Assembly (NCBI RefSeq): GCF_000421185.1
Contig: NZ_ATWJ01000008.1
Span: 62,001 to 126,000, forward strand
DNA from: Ornithinimicrobium pekingense DSM 21552
GTDB taxonomy: Bacteria > Actinomycetota > Actinomycetes > Actinomycetales > Dermatophilaceae
DNA: 64,000 bases
Direction of reading: 5' to 3'
Positions 49,753-58,622 of this stretch are shown here, piece by piece; within the stretch, counting starts at the first letter, position 1, and each line of letters opens with the position of its first letter. The translations under genes and the position numbers were made by a program. The notes beneath the pieces were generated by a model. That model had not been told where the DNA came from, did not search any database, and saw nothing but the letters and a program-made list of their open reading frames with translations.

Positions 49753-51318
49753 ATGAGCACGGTGATGGAGCACCCGGGCGGGGACGTGACCGAGACCGGT
49801 CGCGGCGGCCGGGGCCTGGTGATGGCGGGGGCGGCGCTCGGCGCCGTCGTGCTCGTGGGTGGCGGCGCGTACGCGGCGACCCAGCTGCTGGCCGGCGGCG
49901 GGGAGCAGCCCGACACCGTCCTGCCCGCGTCGGCGGCGTTCTACGCCAGCGTCGACGTCAACCCCTCGGTCGGCCAGAAGGTCGCCGCGGTGCGGTTCTT
50001 CCAGGGACTGGACGAGGAGACCAAGGCCCGGCTCGACGACGGCGAGTGGCGCGAGTGGGTCTGGGAGCAGGTCCAGGACGAGGGCGACGTGCCCGCCGAC
50101 ATGGACTTCGCGACCGACATCGAGCCCTGGCTCGGCGACCGGCTGGGCGTCGCCGTGGTGCCGCGCGGAGCCGACCAGGAGCCCATCGTGGCGGTCGCGC
50201 TGCAGGTCAAGGACGGCGAGGCGGCCCTGGAGACCCTCGAGCGGCTCAAGGCCCAGCACGAGGACGCGCCGGCGGAGGAGCAGGTCGACTACTACCTCGA
50301 CGACGACTACGTCGTGCTGACCGGCGCGCAGATGGTCAGCGACCTGCGGGCCGCGACGGAGCAGGGCACGCTGGACGGGCACGAGGCCTACACCGACGAC
50401 ATGGACGAGCTCGGTGACGCCGGGGTCGCCTCGATGTGGGCCGACGCCGCCCGGCTCGGCGACCTCGACCCCGCAGCCCTCGCAAACCCCGCCCTCGGGG
50501 CCGCGGGCATGCTCGACGGGATGGGTGAGGACCTCGGCGACGAGGCCGACCTGATGGCCGGCCGCATGGCCGCGACCGTGCGCCTGTCCGCCGACTCCGT
50601 GGAGGTCCACGGGGTCAGCCGCGGCGTCGACGGCCTCGCCATGCCCACCGGCGACGACACCGCACGCCTGGTCGACGACCTGCCGGCCGACACCGCCGTG
50701 GCGCTGTCGCTGGAGAACGGTGCCGGCTGGGTGCAGGCGGCGTGGGACTACTACGCCGCGACCTTCCCCGAGCAGGTGGAGGAGGCCACGGCCGCCGCGG
50801 AGGAGCAGGGCTTCAGCCTGCCCGACGACCTCAAGACCGTCCTCGGCGACTCCCTGGCGCTCTCGGTCGGCCCCGACATCGTCTCCGCCTTCCAGGGCAT
50901 GAGCGAGACCAGCACCGAGATGCCGCCGCTGCCGGTCGGCTACCGTGTCGCCACCGACGCCGAGGCCATGGTCGCGATGCTCAGCGACGCCGGCGTCCCG
51001 CCGACGATGCTGGCGCAGCGCACCGACGACGGCGTGCTCACCATCGGCCTGCACCAGCCCTACGTCGACGCGCTGGCCGCCCCCGAGGGCACGCTGGGTC
51101 AGGACGCCACCTACCGGGCGGCCGTCGCCGACAGCGACGAGGCCGACTCGGTCCTCTACGTCAACGTCAACCCCTTCGAGGAGCTCTACCTGGCGCAGGT
51201 GACCGACGAGCGCGCCCGCACCTCCCTGGAGGCGCTGGCCGCGGTCGGCCTGTCCACCACGGTCGACGACGCCGACCAGAGCCGCTTCACGATGAGGTTC
51301 GTCGCCGACGAGGAGTGA
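49753..51318 (+). CDS. DUF3352 membrane-anchored protein
   Basis: A 521-residue protein with one N-terminal membrane segment (about residues 22-46, GLVMAGAALGAVVLVGGG) and a large, acidic extracytoplasmic part. The block TVLPASAAFYASVDVNPSVGQKVAA, read in pieces, and later YVNVNPFEELYL fit the DUF3352 family. No catalytic motif is visible and there are no cysteines. The protein is strongly acidic. ATG 49753 follows GGGGACGG. Function unknown. Confidence 0.82.
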   Translation: MSTVMEHPGGDVTETGRGGRGLVMAGAALGAVVLVGGGAYAATQLLAGGGEQPDTVLPASAAFYASVDVNPSVGQKVAAVRFFQGLDEETKARLDDGEWREWVWEQVQDEGDVPADMDFATDIEPWLGDRLGVAVVPRGADQEPIVAVALQVKDGEAALETLERLKAQHEDAPAEEQVDYYLDDDYVVLTGAQMVSDLRAATEQGTLDGHEAYTDDMDELGDAGVASMWADAARLGDLDPAALANPALGAAGMLDGMGEDLGDEADLMAGRMAATVRLSADSVEVHGVSRGVDGLAMPTGDDTARLVDDLPADTAVALSLENGAGWVQAAWDYYAATFPEQVEEATAAAEEQGFSLPDDLKTVLGDSLALSVGPDIVSAFQGMSETSTEMPPLPVGYRVATDAEAMVAMLSDAGVPPTMLAQRTDDGVLTIGLHQPYVDALAAPEGTLGQDATYRAAVADSDEADSVLYVNVNPFEELYLAQVTDERARTSLEALAAVGLSTTVDDADQSRFTMRFVADEE

Positions 51319-51360
51319 CCTGCGGCTCCCGCCCGTGAAAGCCGGGACGCCGTGACGGAC

Positions 51361-51392
51361 AGCACCCCCGGGCCTCGTGGCCCGGGGGTGCT
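51361..51392 (+). terminator. terminator after the DUF3352 gene
   Basis: Perfect 14-bp stem AGCACCCCCGGGCC / GGCCCGGGGGTGCT with a TCGT loop. Confidence 0.8.
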
Positions 51393-51411
51393 GCCGGTCG
51401 GTGGGGACACG

Positions 51412-51444
51412 ACGGCGCCCCCGGCCGAGGGCCGGGGGCGCCGT
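51412..51444 (-). terminator. terminator after tRNA-Thr
   Basis: Perfect 15-bp stem ACGGCGCCCCCGGCC / GGCCGGGGGCGCCGT with a GAG loop, directly downstream of the minus-strand tRNA gene. It stands back to back with the previous hairpin. Confidence 0.75.
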
Positions 51445-51446
51445 GG

Positions 51447-51523
51447 TGGAGCCGCCTAAGGGAATCGAACCCTTGACCTATTCATTACGAGTGAATCGCT
51501 CTGGCCGACTGAGCTAAGGCGGC
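51447..51523 (-). tRNA. tRNA-Thr (anticodon CGT)
   Basis: The minus strand folds into a full cloverleaf: acceptor stem GCCGCCT / AGGCGGC, D-loop region AGCTCAGTCGGCCAGAGC, anticodon stem ATTCA / TGAAT with loop CTCGTAA (anticodon CGT, reading ACG), T-arm with GGTTCGATTCC, discriminator T and an encoded CCA (51449-51447). ACG is one of the two preferred Thr codons in GC-rich DNA. The gene stands alone. Confidence 0.96.
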
Positions 51524-51642
51524 GTGTCGCCGGTGACGGACAACCCGAGGAAGGATACCCGACCGTCGCGGGTCGCCCCAAACCGCCGGGTTTGCCACGG
51601 GCGCCCCGTCGGCGGGGACCGCGGCACACCCGGCAGGTGCCC

Positions 51643-53274
51643 TCAGCAGGTGAGGCCGCCCTCGGGCACGGCGCCCTCGAGCAGGTAGGCGTCCACCGCG
51701 TCGTCGACGCAGTCGTTGGACCGGCCGTAGGCGGTGTGACCGTCCCCGTCGAAGGAGATCAGCACCCCTGAGTCCAGGGTCTCGGCGAGCTGCACCGCCC
51801 ACTCGTGCGGGGTCGCGGGGTCGCGCGTGGTGCCGATGACCAGGATCGGCGCGGCGCCCTGCGCGGAGTAGTCCTCGACCGTCTCGGTGGCCTCCGCGGG
51901 CCAGTACTCGCAGGCGCCGTCCCCGGCCAGGTAGCGACCCCACGTCGGCGAGGCCTGCTCGAACCGCTCCTGGACGGCGTCGGTGTCGAGGTCGACCTCC
52001 GCGTCGGCGGGGCGGTCCAGGCAGTTGACGGCGTAGATGGCCTGCATGCCGTTGCCGGTGTACTCCCCGTCGCTGCCGCGCGAGGCGTAGGTGTTGGCCA
52101 GGAACATCAGCAGGGTCCCGTCCCCCTGCTCGGCCCGCTGGAACGCCTGGGTCAGGATCGGCCAGAAGTCCTGGGCGTACATCGCGACGATGATGCCGTA
52201 CATCGCCCAGCCCTCGGTGAGCTCGGTCACGGTGTCGCCGCTGACCGGCAGCGGGTCGGCGTCGACCTCGTCGAGGAACACCGGGATCGCGGCCATCGCC
52301 GTCTCCACGTCGTCCCCGAGCGGGCAGTCACCGGAGGCGACGCAGTCCTCGACGTAGGCCCGGGTGGCCCGCTCGAAGCCGGCGGCCTGGCCCAGGCCCA
52401 TCTCCAGCCCCGTGAGGTCGGGGTCGATGGCGCCGTCGAGGACGAACCGGCCGACGCGCTCGGGGAACAGGGTGGCGTAGGTGGTGCCGAGGAAGGTGCC
52501 GTAGGAGGCGCCGAGGTAGTCCAGCTGCTCCTGGCCGAGCGCCGCGCGCAGCACGTCCATGTCCTTGGCGGCCTCGACCGTGGACACGTGCCCGAGCAGG
52601 TCGCCGGCGTTGGCCGCGCAGGCCTGCGCGAAGTCCTCCTGGCCCTCCCGGGCGGCCTCCTCCTCGGCGGGGTCGTCGGGCGAGGGGTCGGCGCCCAGGA
52701 GCTGGTCCATCTGCTCGTCGGAGTAGCAGGTGACCGGCGCCGAGCGCGCGACCCCCCGTGGGTCGAAGCCGACGATGTCGTAGACCTCGCGCACCGGCGG
52801 GGAGACGACGGCACCCGCTGCCGTGGCGTAGTCGACGCCCGAGGCCCCCGGCCCGCCGGGGTTGACCACGAGCGCCCCCCGGGCCTGGCCCGTCGCCGGC
52901 GCGCGCAGGAGGGCGAGCTCGATGCTGCCCCCGGCGGGGTCGGCGTAGTCGACGGGCACCTCCAGCGAGGCGCACTCGAAGGCGGTCTGGCACTCGGCCC
53001 ACTCGAGCTGCTGGCCGTAGAAGGGCTCCAGCCCGTCAGGAGCACCCTCGACCAGGGGGGTCGACGTGCGGTCCGCCCCGTCCGCCGACGGCGTGGCAGG
53101 GCCGCCGGAGCTGGCGGCGCCGTCGGTGCTGCCGTCGAGCAGCGAGCAGCCGCTGAGCAGCGCCAGCGCGCTCACGGCGGCGACCAGCCGGACGACCGGC
53201 CCCCGTCGCCCGGGAGCGGGACGGTCGGTCGCCACGCGCCCGCGCGACCCCCCGGGGGTATGCAGTCCTGCCAC
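51643..53274 (-). CDS. secreted lipoprotein alpha/beta hydrolase, tripeptidyl-aminopeptidase type
   Basis: A 543-residue lipoprotein. The signal ends with LALLSGC (lipobox LSGC). The catalytic domain has the oxyanion region VVNPGGPGASG, the nucleophile Ser in LGASYGTFLG, a late Asp (TTRDPATPHEWA) and the final His (DGDGHTAYGRSNDCVDDAV, in parts), the pattern of Streptomyces SlpD/SlpE and tripeptidyl aminopeptidases. It probably trims peptides outside the membrane. The C-terminal cysteines likely form disulfides. GTG 53274 has AGAGGA 6 bases upstream. It lies 19 bases after the holB stop and may share its message. Confidence 0.88.
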   Translation of the reverse strand: MAGLHTPGGSRGRVATDRPAPGRRGPVVRLVAAVSALALLSGCSLLDGSTDGAASSGGPATPSADGADRTSTPLVEGAPDGLEPFYGQQLEWAECQTAFECASLEVPVDYADPAGGSIELALLRAPATGQARGALVVNPGGPGASGVDYATAAGAVVSPPVREVYDIVGFDPRGVARSAPVTCYSDEQMDQLLGADPSPDDPAEEEAAREGQEDFAQACAANAGDLLGHVSTVEAAKDMDVLRAALGQEQLDYLGASYGTFLGTTYATLFPERVGRFVLDGAIDPDLTGLEMGLGQAAGFERATRAYVEDCVASGDCPLGDDVETAMAAIPVFLDEVDADPLPVSGDTVTELTEGWAMYGIIVAMYAQDFWPILTQAFQRAEQGDGTLLMFLANTYASRGSDGEYTGNGMQAIYAVNCLDRPADAEVDLDTDAVQERFEQASPTWGRYLAGDGACEYWPAEATETVEDYSAQGAAPILVIGTTRDPATPHEWAVQLAETLDSGVLISFDGDGHTAYGRSNDCVDDAVDAYLLEGAVPEGGLTC

Positions 53275-53293
53275 GTCGGTCCTCTCGCTCGGC

Positions 53294-54508
53294 TCAGCCG
53301 GTCGCCACAGTAGCCCGGCGCCCTGTGCCCGACGTCTGCCGGGACCCCGAGCCTGCCGGACCGGACGGCACCGTCAGCCCGATCATCATCGCCTCGAGGA
53401 CGAGCAGCGGTGCACCGTTGGCGATCAGCCGCTGCCGGGCCAGACCGATCGTCTCCAGCGCCCGCAGCAGACCCTCGGCGGAGAAGGAACGCGCGAGCTG
53501 CTGGACCTGGTCCGGCTCCGTGGCGTTGACGAGCTCGACCTGGCTCCTGGTCGACACGACGAGCGCGTCGCGGTAGACCGAGGCCAGGTCGGTCAGCGCG
53601 GCGTCGATGCTGTCGTGCTGCTGGCGTCGCGCCTGCCGTTTCTGGCGGGCCTCGAGGTCGCGCAGGTGGGCACGCACCGCCGGCGGCTGCGTGCGGGCCG
53701 AGGGGTCGGCCCCCAGCTGGGCCAGCAGCTGGCGACGCTCCTGGTCCGCCCGGTCGGCCGAGACGGCCTCGGCCCCCGCACCCGCCTCGTCCACGAGGTC
53801 CTGGGCCGCGCGCAGGGCGGCCCCCAGCCCGGTCAGGGTGAGCGGGATGGAGATGATCTCGCGTCGCCGGGCCCGGGCGTGCTCGTCGGTGGCCAGCCGG
53901 CGGGCGATGCCGATGTGGCTCTGCGCCGCCCGTGCCGCGTAGTGCGCCATGGCCGGGTCGATACCGTCACGCTCGACGAGCAGGTCGGCCACCGCGTCGA
54001 CGGGCGGGGTGCCCAGGCGAAGGTGCCGGCACCGGGACCGGACGGTGACGATGAGGTCCTCCTGGGAGGGCGCGCACAGCACCCAGACCGTGCGCGGCGG
54101 GGGCTCCTCCAGCGACTTCAGCAGCGCATCGGCGGCCGGCTCGTTGAGCCGGTCGGCGTCCTCGACGACGATGATGCGCCAGGGCCCCGCCGAGGGGCGG
54201 GTCTGCGCCAGGAGCGCGAGGTCACGGGCCTCGGCGACCTTGATGAAGGTCTCGCTGGTCGCGACGATCGTGACGTCGGGGTGGGTGCCCGCCGTGGCGG
54301 TGCGGCAGGCCTGGCACTCCCCGCAGCCGGGGTCACCGGGGGCCTGGCACTGGAGCGCGGCCGCGAAGGCCCGCGCCGCGACGCTGCGGCCCGACCCGGG
54401 AGGCCCGGTGACCAGCCACGCGTGGGTCATCGCCCTCGGCGTCGAGACGGTATGGCGCAGGGTCGCCACCGCACGGTCCTGGCCGACGAGCTGGTCGAAG
54501 ACGCTCAC
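53294..54508 (-). CDS. holB: DNA polymerase III subunit delta'
   Basis: A 404-residue clamp-loader subunit. It has the AAA fold with a P-loop variant GPPGSGRS, in which Arg replaces the catalytic Lys, so it is not expected to hydrolyse ATP; this is normal for delta'. A four-Cys zinc module (CQAPGDPGCGECQAC) and the SRC motif (RSRCRHLRL) are present. GTG 54508 overlaps the tmk stop (GTGA). The tmk-holB pair is conserved. Confidence 0.93.
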   Translation of the reverse strand: MSVFDQLVGQDRAVATLRHTVSTPRAMTHAWLVTGPPGSGRSVAARAFAAALQCQAPGDPGCGECQACRTATAGTHPDVTIVATSETFIKVAEARDLALLAQTRPSAGPWRIIVVEDADRLNEPAADALLKSLEEPPPRTVWVLCAPSQEDLIVTVRSRCRHLRLGTPPVDAVADLLVERDGIDPAMAHYAARAAQSHIGIARRLATDEHARARRREIISIPLTLTGLGAALRAAQDLVDEAGAGAEAVSADRADQERRQLLAQLGADPSARTQPPAVRAHLRDLEARQKRQARRQQHDSIDAALTDLASVYRDALVVSTRSQVELVNATEPDQVQQLARSFSAEGLLRALETIGLARQRLIANGAPLLVLEAMMIGLTVPSGPAGSGSRQTSGTGRRATVATG

Positions 54509-55194
54509 CGTGGCTCCTGCCCCGCCCGGCCGGCCGAGCGGTGAAGGAGCGGGCTCACGCGCCGGCGCACGGCGGCGGCCAGCTCATCCGCGGGCAGCGT
54601 CGCGTCCAGGACCAGGTAGCGGTCCGGGGCCAGGGCCGCCAGGTCGAGGAAGCCCTGGCGCACGCGGTCGTGGAAGTCGTCGGCCTCCCGCTCGAGCCGG
54701 TCGTGCACGGCTCCCCGACGGGCACGCCCCTCGGCGGACGGGACGTCGAGCAGCACGGTCAGGTCGGGCACGAGGTCCTCGACGGCCCACAGCGACAGGC
54801 GGCGCACCTCGTCGTGACCGAGCTGGCGGGCCGCTCCCTGGTAGGCGACGGAGGAGTCGAGGTAGCGGTCGGTCAGCACCACGGCTCCGCGGCTCAGCGC
54901 GGGTCGCACGACGGTGGCCACGTGATGGGCGCGGTCGGCCGCGAAGATCAGTGCCTCGGCCCGCGGGCTGACCGACCCGTCCCGGCCGTGCAGGACGAGC
55001 TCGCGCAGGGTCCGGCCCAGCGTCGTGCCCCCGGGCTCGCGGGTCTGCACGACCTGCGCACCGTGCTCGGTCAGCCACTGCGCCAGCAGCCCCGACTGGG
55101 TGGACTTGCCCGCCCCGTCACCGCCCTCGAACGCGACGAACAGACCCGGTCCGTGACCGCATACCTGGGTCCCGGACGGGGTCTGCTCGCTCAC
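54505..55194 (-). CDS. tmk: thymidylate kinase
   Basis: A 229-residue enzyme that phosphorylates dTMP. It shows the P-loop FEGGDGAGKST, the DR(Y/F) motif TDRYLDSSVAYQG and a LID-like Arg-rich region around AEGRARRG. The N-terminus has about 18 extra residues before the P-loop strand. It starts with GTG 55194 in a 79-base gap after the TipAL-type gene. It forms a unit with holB. Confidence 0.94.
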   Translation of the reverse strand: MSEQTPSGTQVCGHGPGLFVAFEGGDGAGKSTQSGLLAQWLTEHGAQVVQTREPGGTTLGRTLRELVLHGRDGSVSPRAEALIFAADRAHHVATVVRPALSRGAVVLTDRYLDSSVAYQGAARQLGHDEVRRLSLWAVEDLVPDLTVLLDVPSAEGRARRGAVHDRLEREADDFHDRVRQGFLDLAALAPDRYLVLDATLPADELAAAVRRRVSPLLHRSAGRAGQEPR

Positions 55195-55273
55195 GTGGGC
55201 AGCCTACGTGACCCGCCCGACAGCGCTCCTGACCGTCCACAACGGCCGGGACACCGACGTCGGGCAGCGGGGC

Positions 55274-56062
55274 TCAGCCCCGCGCCGCGTTGGCCACGAC
55301 CGCGTCGCGGACGTAGCGCGCCAGCCCGGGCGCGACGTCCTCGTAGGTCTTGGTGAACCGCGGGTCGGCGACATACATCTCGGCGATACCGGCGTGCATC
55401 TGGCGCGGGCAGTCGTAGAACCACGTGCAGATCTGCTGCCGCGCCGCCTCCGCCACCTCCATGGCCTGCTCGGAGTCGGCCGGCACGCCCTCGTGCATCA
55501 GCTGCACGTAGCGGGCGTTGATCTCCTCGCCCTCGTCCTTGATCTGCTGCCACTGCTCCTTGCTGTAGGACCTCGCCCGCTGCTGCGACTGCGTCCAGGC
55601 GTCGGTGTCGCCCCAGCGCTGCTCGGCCTCCTGGGCGTAGCTCTCGTCGAAGGAGTCGCCGAAGAGCTCACGCTGCTCCTCGCGGGTGATCCGGTAGTCG
55701 TTCATCTCGGCCTCCAGAGCCTTGTCGATCGCTGTCACGAGCCGGGCGAGCCCGGCCATCTGGTCCGTGAGCGCCTCCCGCTGCCGCCGCAGGTGGGTCA
55801 GCACCGTGTCCCTGCCGGTGCCGTCGGACAGGATGTCCCCGATCTGCTCGAGGGGGAACCCCAGCCGCCGGTAGACGACGACGTGCTGCAGCCTCCGCAG
55901 GTCCGCCTCGGTGTAGAGGCGGTAGCCGGCCGGGCTGCGCTCCGAGGGCACCACCAGGCCGATCTCGTCGTAGTGGTGCAGGGTGCGCACCGTCACGCCG
56001 AGAGCCTCGGCCACCTGGCCCACGGTCAGCACCTCGTCGGTCATCAGCTGGTCTGCGCTCAC
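55274..56062 (-). CDS. MerR-family regulator with TipAS domain
   Basis: A 262-residue TipAL-like activator. Residues 12-80 are a MerR winged helix (VGQVAEALGVTVRTLHHYDE), then a coiled coil, then a TipAS ligand-binding domain (about 140-260) with YSKEQWQQI and FYDCPRQMHAGIAEMYVADP. TipA proteins sense thiopeptides and other multidrugs; the conserved TipAS Cys (WFYDC) is present and could bond covalently to a ligand. The promoter upstream has a 19-base spacer with a dyad, so the gene likely activates itself. GTG 56062 (or ATG 56044). Confidence 0.88.
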   Translation of the reverse strand: MSADQLMTDEVLTVGQVAEALGVTVRTLHHYDEIGLVVPSERSPAGYRLYTEADLRRLQHVVVYRRLGFPLEQIGDILSDGTGRDTVLTHLRRQREALTDQMAGLARLVTAIDKALEAEMNDYRITREEQRELFGDSFDESYAQEAEQRWGDTDAWTQSQQRARSYSKEQWQQIKDEGEEINARYVQLMHEGVPADSEQAMEVAEAARQQICTWFYDCPRQMHAGIAEMYVADPRFTKTYEDVAPGLARYVRDAVVANAARG

Positions 56063-56069
56063 GTCCTCG

Positions 56070-56100
56070 ACTCTGGGGCCTCACGCCGCGTGAGGGTCAA
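56070..56100 (-). promoter_or_regulatory. MerR-type promoter and operator of the TipAL-like gene
   Basis: TTGACC (56100-56095), a 19-base spacer and CAGAGT (56075-56070). The spacer contains the dyad CCTCACG-N3-CGTGAGG (56079-56095). Long spacers with a dyad are the hallmark of MerR activation by DNA twisting. The -10 ends 7 bases before GTG 56062, so the message is probably leaderless. Confidence 0.75.
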
Positions 56101-56621
56101 GCCGGATCCTCCGAGGCCGTCTCCGCCGCCGTGTCGGGGTGGGTCATCGTGCCCCGGCCGCGCAGCGACTCGAAGATCAGGGAGGTCTCGGCGTGGAGCA
56201 CGCCCGGGCGGTTGGTGAGGTGGTCGAGGACGAAGTCGCGCAGCGCGTCGGCGGACTCGGTGGCGACATGCACGAAGTAGTCGATGGCCCCGGAGACGTG
56301 GAAGGCCCCCAGCACACCCGGCAGCTCGGGGACCTCCTGGGTGAACTGCTCGAAGTGGCTGCGCCGGTGACCTCCGAAGCGGACGGCGATCATCGCCTCG
56401 ACGGGCCGTCCGACCGCGACCGGGTCGATGTCGGCGTGGATCCCGCGCACCACCCCCCGCTCGCGCAGGGAGCGGACGCGCACCAGGCACGTCGACTCGG
56501 CGATCCCCACCTCGCGGGCGAGCATGGCGTTGGACATGCGGCCGTCCTGCTCGAGGAGGCGCACCAGCGCCAGGTCGGTCGCGTCGAGGGGCTTGGCGGG
56601 AGGCTGAGGATTCTTCGGCAC
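56097..56621 (-). CDS. Lrp/AsnC-family transcriptional regulator
   Basis: A 174-residue regulator with an N-terminal helix-turn-helix (LDATDLALVRLLEQDGR, MLAREVGIAESTCLVRVRSL in parts) and a C-terminal RAM domain (FGGHRRSHFEQFTQEV, VLGAFHVSGAIDYFVHV). Such proteins sense amino acids. It is divergent from a transsulfuration enzyme and probably controls it. GTG 56621 has CATACT ending 8 bases upstream, consistent with a leaderless start. Its C-terminus ends near the TipAL-like promoter (stop at 56097). Confidence 0.9.
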   Translation of the reverse strand: MPKNPQPPAKPLDATDLALVRLLEQDGRMSNAMLAREVGIAESTCLVRVRSLRERGVVRGIHADIDPVAVGRPVEAMIAVRFGGHRRSHFEQFTQEVPELPGVLGAFHVSGAIDYFVHVATESADALRDFVLDHLTNRPGVLHAETSLIFESLRGRGTMTHPDTAAETASEDPA

Positions 56622-56698
56622 GACAGGAGAGTATGCCGTGCAGCGAGGCGCCGTCGCGGTAGCAGACCGCACGATCATCCGGCTCGTGCGCTGTGACC

Positions 56699-56725
56699 AG
56701 ATCAATACTTCGGAGAACTTGATCT
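56699..56725. promoter_or_regulatory. dyad in the Lrp/transsulfuration intergenic region
   Basis: AGATCAA-N13-TTGATCT is a perfect 7-bp inverted repeat, AT-rich against its surroundings, 23 bases before ATG 56748. It is a good candidate for the Lrp operator. Confidence 0.6.
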
Positions 56726-56747
56726 AGCGACGCAGTATCTGCACCAT

Positions 56748-57923
56748 ATGGGCATGACCGCCGAAAACCTGGGCTTCGACAGCCGCGCCGTCCACGCCGG
56801 GCGTGGTGACCTCACCGCGATGGGCGTGCACGTCCCGCCCATCGACCTGTCCACCACCTACCCGCTGCCGACCGTGGACGAGGGCGGGCAGGCCTACGAG
56901 GACATGGCCGGCGGGGACGCCTGCGGCGACGGGCAGACGCCGGTCTACCAGCGCCTCTGGAGCCCCGGGGTGGCACGGTTCGAGGAGGCGCTCGCGGGCC
57001 TGGAGGGCGCGGAGGCCGCCGTGGCCTTCGGCTCTGGGATGGCGGCCCTGACCGCGACCCTGCTGGCCAGCGTGTCAGCCGGCCGGCCGCACGTGGTCGC
57101 GGTCCGGCCGCTCTACGGTGGCAGCGACCACCTGCTGGCCAGCGGTCTGCTCGGCACGCGCGTCACCTGGACCACAGCGGAGGGGGTCGGCGAGGCGGTC
57201 GAGGAGGACACCGGACTGGTCGTGGTGGAGACCCCGGCCAACCCGACCCTGGACCTCGTCGACCTGCGCGCCCTGTGCGACCGGGCCGGTGAGGTGCCCG
57301 TGCTGGTGGACAACACCTTCGCGACGCCGGTGCTGCAGCGCCCGCTCGAGCACGGCGCGAGCATGGTGCTGCACTCCGTGACCAAGTTCCTGGCCGGGCA
57401 CGGCGACGTGCTCGGCGGCGTCGTCGCCTGCAGCGAGGAACACGCCCGGCGCATCCGTCCGGTCCGGGCCATCACCGGCGCGATCATGCACCCGCTGTCG
57501 GGCTACCTGGCGCACCGCGGCCTGCAGACGCTGCCGGTCCGGGTGCGGGCACAGCAGGACACCGCGCAGGTGGTCGCCCACTGGCTGGCGGCGCACGCCG
57601 ACGTCGAGCGGGTGCACTACCCCGGCCTCGACGGCACCGACCCCTCCGGGCTGGTCGGGACCCAGATGACCGGGCCGGGCGCGGTGCTGTCGATCGACCT
57701 GGGCACCTTCGAGCGCGCCTGCCGGGTCGCGGAGAACGTGCGGATGATCGTGCACGCCGTCTCCCTGGGCGGGGTCGACACCCTGCTCCAGCACCCGGCC
57801 GCCGTCACCCACCGGCCGGTGTCCGGCGAGGCCAAGCCGGGCGAGGGCGTGCTGCGGCTCTCGGTCGGCCTTGAGACGCCGGAGGACATCATCGCCGACC
57901 TGGCCAGGGCGCTGACCGCCTGA
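56748..57923 (+). CDS. Cys/Met-metabolism PLP enzyme (gamma-lyase or synthase type)
   Basis: A 391-residue PLP enzyme of the cystathionine gamma-synthase/methionine gamma-lyase family. It has the phosphate-binding GSGMAALTA, the cofactor Asp in LVDNTFATPV, the Schiff-base Lys in HSVTKFLAGHGD, and SLGGVDTLLQHPA with the family Ser/Gly tail. Sequence alone does not settle whether it cleaves methionine, cystathionine or homocysteine. Pairing with an Lrp regulator suits an amino-acid catabolic lyase. Start ATG 56748, or ATG 56754 two codons later; neither has a good ribosome site. Confidence 0.87.
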   Translation: MGMTAENLGFDSRAVHAGRGDLTAMGVHVPPIDLSTTYPLPTVDEGGQAYEDMAGGDACGDGQTPVYQRLWSPGVARFEEALAGLEGAEAAVAFGSGMAALTATLLASVSAGRPHVVAVRPLYGGSDHLLASGLLGTRVTWTTAEGVGEAVEEDTGLVVVETPANPTLDLVDLRALCDRAGEVPVLVDNTFATPVLQRPLEHGASMVLHSVTKFLAGHGDVLGGVVACSEEHARRIRPVRAITGAIMHPLSGYLAHRGLQTLPVRVRAQQDTAQVVAHWLAAHADVERVHYPGLDGTDPSGLVGTQMTGPGAVLSIDLGTFERACRVAENVRMIVHAVSLGGVDTLLQHPAAVTHRPVSGEAKPGEGVLRLSVGLETPEDIIADLARALTA

Positions 57924-57968
57924 CACCGGCCGGCTGCCGCCGACCACCTGAGCGCCGCCTCCCGGGTC

Positions 57969-58574
57969 TCAGGCAGCAACCCACGACCCCGGGGCACAGG
58001 ACAGGCACAGGCAGCCGGGGTCGAGCGGCTCCGGCGGCTCCCGGTCCAGGCACGCGAGGATGTCGGCGCGCAGGTGCAGCAGGCCGCGCAGCGTCACGCC
58101 GCCGACGCCGAGCTCCTCGGCGAGGAGCAGCCCCCGCTGGCACCATCCCCAGGCGTAGACGTGGTCGTCGCGGTCCGCCCAGATCTGGGCGATCCGGCCG
58201 TGGTCCCGCACGCTGCAGGAGCGGTCGCGGCGCCAGGCCTCGCTGAGCTGCCGCGCCTCCTCCTGCCCGTCCAGGTCGAGCGTGCGCCGCAGCAGGTGCG
58301 CACGCGCCGACAGCACACGGTCCTCCTCGAAGGCGCACGCCAGGGCCAGGAGGCCACCGGCCAGCCCCCGGTGCCCCAGGTCGTCGGCCCGTCCCGCCGC
58401 CATGACGAGCAGGTCGCTGCGCCCGTAGGCGTCCTGAGGGTGGGCCGAGGCGGCGAGCCGAAGCAGGTGCCGCAGCTGCGCGGCCCAGGCCCCGCGCGTC
58501 CGTTCGCGCCACCTCGGCAGCTGCTCGGGAAAGCTGTCGAGGGTGAGCGCCTCGCGTCCTGGTCCTGGCTCCAT
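57969..58574 (-). CDS. unknown 201-residue protein
   Basis: I recognise no family. The protein is helical and Arg/Leu-rich, reminiscent of TPR-like repeats (LRHLLRLAASAHPQDAYG, GGLLALACAFEEDRVLSARAHLL in parts), and ends with a Cys cluster CLCLSCAPGSW. There is no signal peptide. ATG 58574 lacks a ribosome site (the bases upstream read CCTCC). It stands alone between the transsulfuration gene and topA. A DnaA-box-like site lies 40 bases upstream. Confidence 0.6.
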   Translation of the reverse strand: MEPGPGREALTLDSFPEQLPRWRERTRGAWAAQLRHLLRLAASAHPQDAYGRSDLLVMAAGRADDLGHRGLAGGLLALACAFEEDRVLSARAHLLRRTLDLDGQEEARQLSEAWRRDRSCSVRDHGRIAQIWADRDDHVYAWGWCQRGLLLAEELGVGGVTLRGLLHLRADILACLDREPPEPLDPGCLCLSCAPGSWVAA

Positions 58575-58613
58575 GACAGGAGGGTGGCAGCCCTCCGCGC
58601 GGGGGCGCCGGAG

Positions 58614-58622
58614 TTATCCACA
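58614..58622 (+). promoter_or_regulatory. DnaA-box-like site
   Basis: TTATCCACA is an exact consensus DnaA box, flanked on both sides by GGCGCC (58604-58609, 58623-58628). It is single; this is not an origin. Confidence 0.45.
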
